A program made the translations under genes and the position numbers. From contig CAYZPY010000061.1 of assembly GCA_964480425.1 (NCBI GenBank), positions 1 through 13,974 of the forward strand: DNA of 13,974 nt. Direction: 5' to 3'. Numbering within the stretch: the first letter of the stretch is position 1; every line of letters starts with the position of its first letter. Under the pieces are notes generated by a model. The model searched no databases. It saw only the letters and a program-made list of their open reading frames with translations, and was not told the DNA's origin. Below are positions 6,150 to 12,687 of the stretch, piece after piece. The DNA comes from CAYYMD01 sp964480425 (GTDB lineage Bacteria; Planctomycetota; Phycisphaerae; SM23-33).

Positions 6150-7607
6150 ATGGGTAATTCATCGAAGACAAAAGTTCGTTTCATAGAGCCGCACGGTCGT
6201 CTGGGCAGACCCTTCAACGCCTGGATAACGCGCTGGCCCTTGCTTGGCCCGGTAACGCTGGCGACGATCCTGCAGCGCGACGGATACGACGTGCAGGTTT
6301 ACAACGAAAACATCTCCGGTCCTCTTGACGAGAATCCCGTCGCCTATGCCGACGTGCTGGAATCCGACGTGGTCGGCATAGGCATAATGACTTCGACCGC
6401 CTCGCGCGGATATCGCCTGGCCGAGCGAATCAAGAAAGATTCCCCCTCGACCAGGACGGTAGTCGGCGGCACTCACGCCACGTTCGTGCCGCACGAGGCG
6501 GCCCGGTACGCCGACATCGTCGTCTGCGGGGAAGGCGAAACCGTCATAGGGTCAATCGTTCACGGTGAGGTATCCGAGGGCATAGTGCGGGCCGAGCCGC
6601 TGATGGACATGGATTCGCTCCCGACGCCGGAATTTACGCTAATGCGCGATTTTCATCTCCTCCAGAAGGGGCGGAGCAAAAAATTGTACGAACTGCCCGT
6701 CATGGCCTCCCGTGGCTGTCCCTACGGATGCACGTACTGCTCGGTTACACGGATGTTCGGGCGGAAGGTGCGACGGCGGTCCGTTGAAAAGGTTCATCAG
6801 GATATCCGCCGGTATTGCGAACAGGGCTTCGAGCGGTTTTTCTTCTACGACGACAATTTCACTGCCGACCGGGCATGGACGCAGCGTCTGCTGGACCGCC
6901 TGCGTCCGATGGACGTCCAGTTCAACGCGCAGGTCCGCGTGGACTTCGCCTGGAAGGACAGACACAGGGGCGAACTAGACAAACAGTTGCTCAAGTCCAT
7001 GGAGCACAGCGGCGGTGACGTGATGTACATCGGCTACGAGACAATCGACCAGAAAACCGCCAAGCAGTGGCACAAGGGATACAGCGGCAGCGGCGACCTG
7101 CGCCAGAACCTTCTGGAGGACAGTCGAATCCTTCACGATCACGGGTTCTGGATTCACGGCATGTTCGTTCTCGGTCCGCAGCACGGCGAGCGGACCGCCG
7201 GGCAGATAGTCGATTTCGCCCGCCAGAGCGACCTGGAAACACTACAGATAAGCATTCTAACGCCGCTGCCGGGCACGCCGCTGTATCAACAGATGCGCGA
7301 CGACCTGATATTCACGGATTATCCCACGGACTGGGATTTCTACGACGGCACGCACTGCGTCTACCGCAACAGTCGGCTGGGCCTGGAGGCCATGCAGAAA
7401 CTCGTGCTGGATGCGCACAAAAAATTCTACCGATGGGGCGGCTGGAGCATGCGGAGAATGCGTGCTTTGCTGGAGCAGAAAATTCCCGCGATGACAAAAA
7501 TCAGGTCGCTGTGGCAGCACGCGCGTATCGCAAGGACCACCATGAAGGAGTGGCACAAGGAGACGAAATTATTTCTTGAAATGGCCCGGTCCAAGTGCGC
7601 AATATAG
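6150..7607 (+). CDS. B12-binding-domain radical SAM protein, substrate unknown
   Basis: Predicted cobalamin-dependent radical SAM enzyme (COG1032/BchE-like), 485 residues from the ATG at 6150. Residues about 8-140 form a Rossmann-like B12-binding-type domain (PLLGPVTLATILQRDGYDV, then VVGGTHATFVPHEA and CGEGE). It lacks the DxHxxG motif, as do many family members that bind cobalamin without a lower histidine ligand. The radical SAM core begins at ASRGCPYGCTYC with C190, C194 and C197 for the [4Fe-4S] cluster; YDDNFT (233-238), YIGYETI and LTPLPGTPLY are typical family marks. The tail (about 420-485) is basic and helical. A TTG at 6138 could add four residues, but GAGG at 6140-6143 fits the ATG. 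The second radical-SAM gene follows after 93 bases on the same strand. Members methylate, cyclise or couple unreactive carbons; nothing in the sequence fixes the substrate. Confidence 0.88.
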   Translation: MGNSSKTKVRFIEPHGRLGRPFNAWITRWPLLGPVTLATILQRDGYDVQVYNENISGPLDENPVAYADVLESDVVGIGIMTSTASRGYRLAERIKKDSPSTRTVVGGTHATFVPHEAARYADIVVCGEGETVIGSIVHGEVSEGIVRAEPLMDMDSLPTPEFTLMRDFHLLQKGRSKKLYELPVMASRGCPYGCTYCSVTRMFGRKVRRRSVEKVHQDIRRYCEQGFERFFFYDDNFTADRAWTQRLLDRLRPMDVQFNAQVRVDFAWKDRHRGELDKQLLKSMEHSGGDVMYIGYETIDQKTAKQWHKGYSGSGDLRQNLLEDSRILHDHGFWIHGMFVLGPQHGERTAGQIVDFARQSDLETLQISILTPLPGTPLYQQMRDDLIFTDYPTDWDFYDGTHCVYRNSRLGLEAMQKLVLDAHKKFYRWGGWSMRRMRALLEQKIPAMTKIRSLWQHARIARTTMKEWHKETKLFLEMARSKCAI

Positions 7608-7700
7608 ATAAACGGATTAACGGTTTTCAAAAGGCGGTACGGGTTAAAGACGCAGGGCATATGAAGGTGAACCGTTACAATTCAGTCGGGAGGTGGGAAA

Positions 7701-9155
7701 ATGGCCCCGTACGAAAAAAATTTCACGCAACGTTGGAATGAGTTAACGATAACCGTAGCCATGAGAGGCGCAGACCTGGCGCTTCGCGTGCCTGTCATAA
7801 GAAACTTTTTCGTGGATAAGCTTCTCAAGCGGCTGGGCGATTCTTATGACACCACCGAAGAGGACGCCGAAATACTCCTCCACGCCCGCTGGTTCGGGCG
7901 GCACTTGAACGCATTTCTGCACCGGCTTATAAACGAGCGTCCGGCCGCGGCAAGGGCTATCCTGCGGTTCATCGGCACGTGGATTCACGACATGTACCGC
8001 CGCACCGACGCACAGATCGCCGGGCGGGCAACGCCATGCACCGTGGTCATTGAGCCAACCGACCGCTGCAACCTGAACTGTCCCGGCTGCTACGCACGCA
8101 GCAGCGCCGACGGAAACGACCTGCCTTTCGAGCGCATGGTGGAGGTCGTCGAGCAGGTCATCGACATGGGCGTGACGCTGGTTACCATCTCCGGCGGCGA
8201 GCCGTTCCTGCGCGAAAAGGCCGATCGCACCCTGACGCGCCTGGGCGAAAGGTTCCACGACCGGGGATTCCTGGTCTATACCAACGGCACGCTGATAGAT
8301 GCAGAAATCGCCCAGCGTCTCGGGCAGGTGGGCAACATATTCCCGGCCATCAGCGTCGAGGGCAACGAGCACCAGACCGACGCGCGACGGGGGCGTGGAA
8401 TATATGACCAGAACCGCCGGGCAAGGGCGCTGCTGGGCGAAAACGGCGTGATGACCGGCTTTTCCGCAACGGTCACCAGCGAGAACGCCCGGTCCATATG
8501 CAGCGACGATTTTATCGACCTGCGAATCGAGGAAGGCGACCTGTTCGGGTGGTTTTTCCTGATGCAGCCGATAGGGCGCTCGCCCCGGCCGGACCTTATG
8601 GTCAGCGCCGAGCAGCGCGCAATGCTTCGCGAGACGATTTATCGCTGGCGGCAAGAGGACAGGCCCATCTTCCTGGGTGATTTCTGGAACGACGGGCACC
8701 TGGTGGGCGGATGCATCGCAGGGGGAAGGTACTACTTTCACATTTACGCCAACGGCGACATCAGCCCGTGCGTGTTCTCGCCGGTCGCCTGCGGGAACAT
8801 ATTCGACATTATCCGGGGGCGAAGCGAGTATTCCTCGTTGGACGATTTCGTGCAGCGCAATCCGGTGTTCGTGGGCTTCCGACAGGAGCAGAAGAAGATA
8901 ACCGATCGCGCCCGTCCGTGCCTGCTGATCGACCACCCCGAGGCATTTCGTCACGTGGCCAAGCACGCCTGCTGCAAACCCACCAAGAACATGACCGGGG
9001 GCTACCTCGACGGCGACATAGCGCGCCACATAGACAAGGTCGCCGACGAATGGGCACAACTGGTTCCCAACCTGCCGCCGCTCCCGGCCGAACGACAGCA
9101 GCAACAGGGTCAATATCAATCCGACCGCGCCGAGGTTAAAAGCCCGGTGGGATAA
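7701..9155 (+). CDS. Radical SAM protein with helical N-terminus and SPASM-like C-terminus
   Basis: A 484-residue radical SAM protein. Residues 1-110 are mostly helical and basic (two hydrophobic patches, no clear membrane span). The core starts with EPTDRCNLNCPGCYARS, giving cluster ligands C123, C127 and C130. SAM-binding GGEP is at 165-168, YTNGTLID at 193-200, and ISVEGNEHQTDARRG at 217-230. The C-terminal half has GGCIAGGRYYFHIYANGDISPCVFSP (C338 and C357, given in two parts: GGCIAGGRYYF at 336-346 and NGDISPCVF at 351-359), then C364, C407, C424 and C425, consistent with one or more auxiliary Fe-S clusters. The end (about 455-484) is Pro/Gln-rich and likely disordered. The start is supported by GGGAGG at 7688-7693. 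This resembles a widespread family annotated only as radical SAM protein. Location after the B12-type enzyme suggests one pathway; substrate unknown. Confidence 0.9.
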   Translation: MAPYEKNFTQRWNELTITVAMRGADLALRVPVIRNFFVDKLLKRLGDSYDTTEEDAEILLHARWFGRHLNAFLHRLINERPAAARAILRFIGTWIHDMYRRTDAQIAGRATPCTVVIEPTDRCNLNCPGCYARSSADGNDLPFERMVEVVEQVIDMGVTLVTISGGEPFLREKADRTLTRLGERFHDRGFLVYTNGTLIDAEIAQRLGQVGNIFPAISVEGNEHQTDARRGRGIYDQNRRARALLGENGVMTGFSATVTSENARSICSDDFIDLRIEEGDLFGWFFLMQPIGRSPRPDLMVSAEQRAMLRETIYRWRQEDRPIFLGDFWNDGHLVGGCIAGGRYYFHIYANGDISPCVFSPVACGNIFDIIRGRSEYSSLDDFVQRNPVFVGFRQEQKKITDRARPCLLIDHPEAFRHVAKHACCKPTKNMTGGYLDGDIARHIDKVADEWAQLVPNLPPLPAERQQQQGQYQSDRAEVKSPVG

Positions 9156-9191
9156 TCAAATCCGCGAGTAATACGCTTTGAGGGCGCAAGG

Positions 9192-9269
9192 GTCGGCGGT
9201 CCGCCGACTGTATAACGCAAGACAGGTCCGAGTTCCACCCGGACTCCCCGACCGCACCGGGAGGGGGTC
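9192..9269. terminator. Inverted repeats in convergent intergenic region
   Basis: The 135-bp gap between the second radical-SAM gene (plus) and purE (minus) holds two GC-rich inverted repeats. GTCGGCGG (9192-9199) and CCGCCGAC (9201-9208) form a perfect palindrome around one central T. GACTCCC (9242-9248) pairs with GGGGGTC (9263-9269), including one G-T pair. A weaker GTCCG/CGGAC pair lies at 9226-9230 and 9240-9244. The setting between convergent genes fits bidirectional transcription termination, but no T-tract follows, so this is not a canonical intrinsic terminator. Confidence 0.4.
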
Positions 9270-9290
9270 AACCGCAGGCAAGTCAACGAA

Positions 9291-9800
9291 TCAGATTTCC
9301 TTTTGCACCTTTTCGTTTTTTCGTGCGACTTTTTCGGCCTGGTCGCGTTTGAACTGTTTGACCTCCTTGGCCAATTTTGAATCCGCGGTGGCCAGAATCT
9401 CCGTCGCCAGGATGGCGGCGTTGGTCGCGCCCGGCTCGCCGAGGGACATGCACGCCACGGGCACGCCGGGCGGCATCTGAAGGGTGCTCAAGACCGCGTC
9501 CACGCCACCCATCGCTCCCGACGCCATGGGCACCCCGATGACAGGCAGGTGCGTGGCGCCGGCAAGCACGCCGGACAGCGCGGCCGACATCCCCGCCGCC
9601 GCTATGATGACCTTGATGCCCCTGTCCGCTGCGCCTGCGGCGTATTCGATTGCCTCGTTCGGCGTGCGGTGGGCGGATATCACACGCACCTCGAAGGGCA
9701 CGCCGAACTGCTCCAGCGTATCCAGGCAGCGGCGCATGGCGGCAAGATCGCTGTCGGAGCCCATTACCACGCCAATCACCGGTCGTTTTTCTTTGTTCAT
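9291..9800 (-). CDS. purE: N5-carboxyaminoimidazole ribonucleotide mutase (PurE family)
   Basis: Purine biosynthesis enzyme interconverting N5-CAIR and CAIR (class I), or carboxylating AIR directly (class II). The 169-residue protein has the phosphate-binding MGSDSD (13-18), catalytic SAHRTP (42-47, H44), THLPVIGVP (83-91), and the closing QMPPGVPVA (108-116) and ATNAAILATEILA (125-137). The motif AAHLPG that is usual in class I is replaced by AALSG at 73-77, so the conserved histidine is absent; class II enzymes carry an ALSG-like sequence there. The SAHRTP form and overall length favour class I. The tail is Lys/Glu-rich. The ATG follows the upstream dehydrogenase stop by one base (TGA-A-ATG), with GAGG six bases upstream, so translation is probably coupled. 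No purK is visible in the window. Confidence 0.93.
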   Translation of the reverse strand: MNKEKRPVIGVVMGSDSDLAAMRRCLDTLEQFGVPFEVRVISAHRTPNEAIEYAAGAADRGIKVIIAAAGMSAALSGVLAGATHLPVIGVPMASGAMGGVDAVLSTLQMPPGVPVACMSLGEPGATNAAILATEILATADSKLAKEVKQFKRDQAEKVARKNEKVQKEI

Positions 9801-9801
9801 T

Positions 9802-11067
9802 TCATGCCTCGCGTTGTTTATTCCTGAAATCGAATGCGACTTTCACTGCTTTATTTGCGGATTTATGCAGGGCCGTCCCGTACGCCCTGCGGTATTGCCC
9901 GATGGGGAACCTGTGCGTCAACAACGGCTCGAGCGGCAATTTGCCCTGGACCATGAATTCGTGGACGAGTTTATACGTCGAGAGTTTCCGCCCGTCGTAA
10001 TTTTCCACCTGCCGGCCGTACGCGCCGAAGACCTTCAGTTCGCTGAACCATATCGACGTCAGGTCCACGCCCCCGCCGTGCCCGGTGCCCACCAGCACCA
10101 TCTGTCCCCGGCCTCGCGTCCACTTGAGGCACTCGTTGAGCGACTGCTTCGATCCCACGCAGTCGCAGGTCACGTCGTAGCCGCCGGTAAGGGTGCGGTT
10201 GCCGAACCGCACGCGGTGGACCTTCGCGCCGGTCATGCGGGCTATCTGTTCGAATCGCAGGCGCCTGGCGGGTGGAAGGATAAGGCACTCATCTGCGCCG
10301 AGACTTTCGGCCAGTTCGGTCTGGTAATCGTGCCTTGCGATTACGTCTATTCGCCCGTCGTACCCGACGGCCCGCAGCGACGCCACGGTGCACAGTCCGA
10401 TTGTGCCGGCGCCGTAAACGAGGATTTTCTCGACCTGTGACAGGTCGGTGCGCAGCACGCCGTGCAGGGCGCAGGCGGCGGGGTCGGTCAGCAGCGCCAA
10501 CTCGTCGCAGACACCATCGGGAACCGGGACGAGTTGGCTGACGTGCGCGACGAAATACTCCCCTTTGGACCCGCCGGTGCGGGCGTTGTAACCGATGCTC
10601 GTGCCCGGCGGCAGTTGGGACTTTCCTGCCCCGTCGGCGCCGAAATTCTCGCACACGCAGAAATTGCCCTGGCGGCAGTGTCGGCACAGCGGCGTTATGC
10701 CGCGCGCCTGGCAGGCAAGCGTCGGCTCGACGCATACGCGCCGACCTTTCCATATGTCGGGCACGTCCGGACCGAGCGCATCTACCACGGAGACGTTTTC
10801 GTGCCCGAACACGAACGGCATGGAACTGAACGCCTGGAGGATGGAATTGGGTGGCTGGCGCTGTGCGACCAGCGCCACGTCGCTTCCGCATATGCCGCCA
10901 AGCAGGGTTTTCACCCTGACCCAGTCGTCGGCGGGCAGCGGGTGCGGTTCTATTTCTCGCAGGGACAGGCCGTTGAGGCGCGATAAAACGCACCCCGGCC
11001 AAAGGTGTTTGAGCCATTTGCAAGTAGCCCATCCGACGGGATTAACGGTATAGAAGACGGCCTGCAT
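9802..11067 (-). CDS. Zinc-dependent medium-chain alcohol/polyol dehydrogenase, substrate unknown
   Basis: NAD(P)-dependent oxidoreductase of the MDR superfamily, 421 residues. Catalytic zinc ligands are C60 in GGICGSD and H89-E90 in FGHENVS. A structural zinc site is formed by C119, C128, C131 and C139; the first spacing is C-x8-C rather than the usual C-x2-C, so this lobe has an insertion. The nucleotide-binding turn is VYGAGTIG (217-224), with further Rossmann strands ending at CDCVGS (301-306) and MVLVGTG (323-329). It is longer than the usual 340-380 residues, with an N-terminal insertion (about 10-35). Family members act on threonine, sorbitol, glucose and alcohols; no residue here decides the substrate. 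It overlaps no gene and runs directly into purE. No Shine-Dalgarno precedes the ATG; an AT-only stretch (11072-11080) ends only four bases before it, compatible with a leaderless transcript. Confidence 0.88.
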   Translation of the reverse strand: MQAVFYTVNPVGWATCKWLKHLWPGCVLSRLNGLSLREIEPHPLPADDWVRVKTLLGGICGSDVALVAQRQPPNSILQAFSSMPFVFGHENVSVVDALGPDVPDIWKGRRVCVEPTLACQARGITPLCRHCRQGNFCVCENFGADGAGKSQLPPGTSIGYNARTGGSKGEYFVAHVSQLVPVPDGVCDELALLTDPAACALHGVLRTDLSQVEKILVYGAGTIGLCTVASLRAVGYDGRIDVIARHDYQTELAESLGADECLILPPARRLRFEQIARMTGAKVHRVRFGNRTLTGGYDVTCDCVGSKQSLNECLKWTRGRGQMVLVGTGHGGGVDLTSIWFSELKVFGAYGRQVENYDGRKLSTYKLVHEFMVQGKLPLEPLLTHRFPIGQYRRAYGTALHKSANKAVKVAFDFRNKQREA

Positions 11068-11090
11068 GCCGATATATATAAACGACGCGA

Positions 11091-11096
11091 TATAAT
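11091..11096 (+). promoter_or_regulatory. Candidate -10 element for the lipoprotein gene
   Basis: TATAAT lies 46 bases upstream of the predicted ATG at 11143, in the 75-bp divergent gap with the dehydrogenase gene. No good -35 is seen at the expected distance, which would fall on the first bases of the dehydrogenase leader. The adjacent TA-repeat (11072-11080) may serve the opposite direction. Confidence 0.3.
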
Positions 11097-11142
11097 TTTA
11101 AAAGCCCGAACCAGCGTAAATTATGCTCATGGGGTCCCTGTA

Positions 11143-12618
11143 ATGGCGAGAAATGTTAAGGTATTGATGGTCATGATTGCGGCGGGGGTGTTTTGCGGAT
11201 GCACAAAGCCGGTGTATTTTCCCCATGCGGCCGGGGCCCTCGCCGACGCCGACGCGGGCGATGCGGCGGTTTACGACATCGACGAGGACGGAAAGGCGGA
11301 TTTTTTCATGATTCCCGACGATACGGGGCGGATTACCCACATCGGCTACGACACTGACACCGACGACGGCGCCGATGAGATTATCGACTTCGAGGCGATT
11401 CCCGTCGCCCAATGCCGACACCTGGTGATTATCCTCGACGGGTTCGGGTACGATCTCGTGCGGGAGTATTACGAAAAAGGAGGCCTGCGGCTGTTCCACC
11501 CGCCATCGCGTGTGATATCGCCTTATCCGTCAATGACGGATCTGTCGCTTGAGGATGCGTTTGGATACGTGCCGTGCAGGGCCTATGAGGCGAAGTATTT
11601 CGACCGCAAGACCAACCGGCTCCGCGGTGGTTCGGCGGCGTACCTGGCGGGCAAAAACGAGCCGTACAACCGCCTGCTGGATTACCGAGCGGACACCATC
11701 TGGGACGTTATCGGGTACGTCTATCCGTGGAAAGTGTTCGGCAAGGAAATCAACGACGTCAAGCGTGCGTTCGACCGCACCGACCGGCAGGAGATTCTGG
11801 CGTACCTGGTCAGTTCTGCCGGAGTGGGCACCAGGCGCGGCGCCGAAGGGCAGCGCATGTGTCTTCAGAAGGTCGAGCAGCTGGTCAACCAGGTCGTCTG
11901 GGAAACGCGCGGGCTGACGAAGGTGACGCTGTTTTCCGATCACGGGCACACTTACACCCGCGCCGAGCGGGCCGACCTGGAGAAGCATCTCAAGGGCGCC
12001 GGATGGAGACCGGCAAAACGATTGAAAAATCCCCATGACGTCGTGGCGGTGAAGTTCGGCCTGGTGACGTTCGCCAGTTTCGCCACGCAGCGGCCTGAGG
12101 CGCTGGCCGAGGAACTCTGCCGGTGCGCCGCGGTGGAAATCGCCAGTTTCGCGCGCGACCAGGACGTAATCGTACTGGGGCGAAACGGCGCCCGGGCCGT
12201 TGTCTCACGAAAAGACGGCCGATACAAATACGCGCCGACCTCCGGCGACCCGCTGAAACTGAAGGACATCCTTGCCGACCTGGAGGACCGCGACGGATAT
12301 TACGACGCCGACGACCTGCTGGCCGCCACCGCCGAGCATTACTACCCCGCTCCGCTGCAGCGCCTGTGGCGGGCGCATTTCGCACTGGTGGAGAATCCGC
12401 CCGACGTCATCGCCTCGCTGGGAGATAAATACTACTTCGGCTCCAGGTCCATGGCCGGGGCGGTTACCATCGAATCAACCCATGGCGGGTTGAATTACAC
12501 CAACAGTGCGACGTTCATAATGTCCACCATTGCCCCGCTGCCGAAAAACATGCGCTCGGGGGACATCGACGAGAATATCAGCAAACTCACCGGCCGCGAC
12601 TTCCCCATGCGCAAATAA
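11143..12618 (+). CDS. Predicted lipoprotein, alkaline-phosphatase-superfamily fold with calcium-type motifs
   Basis: A 491-residue exported protein. Residues 1-20 form a lipoprotein signal: a basic start, hydrophobic core VLMVMIAAGVF, and lipobox FCGC with probable lipidated C20 (C18 is an alternative). Two DxDxDG-type calcium-loop motifs follow: DIDEDGKAD (45-53) and DTDTDDGAD (70-78). The main domain (about 92-460) looks like the alkaline phosphatase/phosphodiesterase superfamily: VIILDGFGYD with metal-ligand candidate D99, SPYPSMTD with nucleophile candidates S130/T132, FSDHGH with D266 and H267, and ESTHGG with H447. The second-metal DxxxH motif is not evident, so activity is uncertain. 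The frame is open back to 11005, but that stretch would overlap the divergent dehydrogenase; the ATG at 11143 gives a proper signal peptide. The exporter gene follows after 69 bases. No specific substrate can be named. Confidence 0.8.
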   Translation: MARNVKVLMVMIAAGVFCGCTKPVYFPHAAGALADADAGDAAVYDIDEDGKADFFMIPDDTGRITHIGYDTDTDDGADEIIDFEAIPVAQCRHLVIILDGFGYDLVREYYEKGGLRLFHPPSRVISPYPSMTDLSLEDAFGYVPCRAYEAKYFDRKTNRLRGGSAAYLAGKNEPYNRLLDYRADTIWDVIGYVYPWKVFGKEINDVKRAFDRTDRQEILAYLVSSAGVGTRRGAEGQRMCLQKVEQLVNQVVWETRGLTKVTLFSDHGHTYTRAERADLEKHLKGAGWRPAKRLKNPHDVVAVKFGLVTFASFATQRPEALAEELCRCAAVEIASFARDQDVIVLGRNGARAVVSRKDGRYKYAPTSGDPLKLKDILADLEDRDGYYDADDLLAATAEHYYPAPLQRLWRAHFALVENPPDVIASLGDKYYFGSRSMAGAVTIESTHGGLNYTNSATFIMSTIAPLPKNMRSGDIDENISKLTGRDFPMRK

Positions 12619-12664
12619 GAACCATCCCGTCCGGCGAGCCGTGGATAAGAGGACAAGCAGTTTC

Positions 12665-12670
12665 TATAAT
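12665..12670 (+). promoter_or_regulatory. Candidate -10 element for the RND exporter gene
   Basis: TATAAT sits 17 bases before the ATG at 12688, followed by the ribosome-site candidate AAGGGA at 12679-12684. No matching -35 is seen. Read-through from the lipoprotein gene is equally possible. Confidence 0.25.
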
Positions 12671-12687
12671 GCCCCCGGAAGGGATAC

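Noticed and set aside
5222..6217. 331-codon open frame on the minus strand opposite lptB
   Set aside because: lptB carries every ABC ATPase motif in the plus frame; the shadow frame crosses the intergenic regions on both sides without a plausible start or domain.
7811..7819. DnaA-box-like CGTGGATAA inside the second radical SAM gene, and another at 12640-12648
   Set aside because: Each has one mismatch to the reverse consensus and lies alone, one in coding sequence, so chance is a sufficient explanation.
7743..9119. 458-codon open frame on the minus strand opposite the second radical SAM gene
   Set aside because: The plus-strand frame has clear radical SAM motifs and a Shine-Dalgarno site; the opposite frame has no domain signal.
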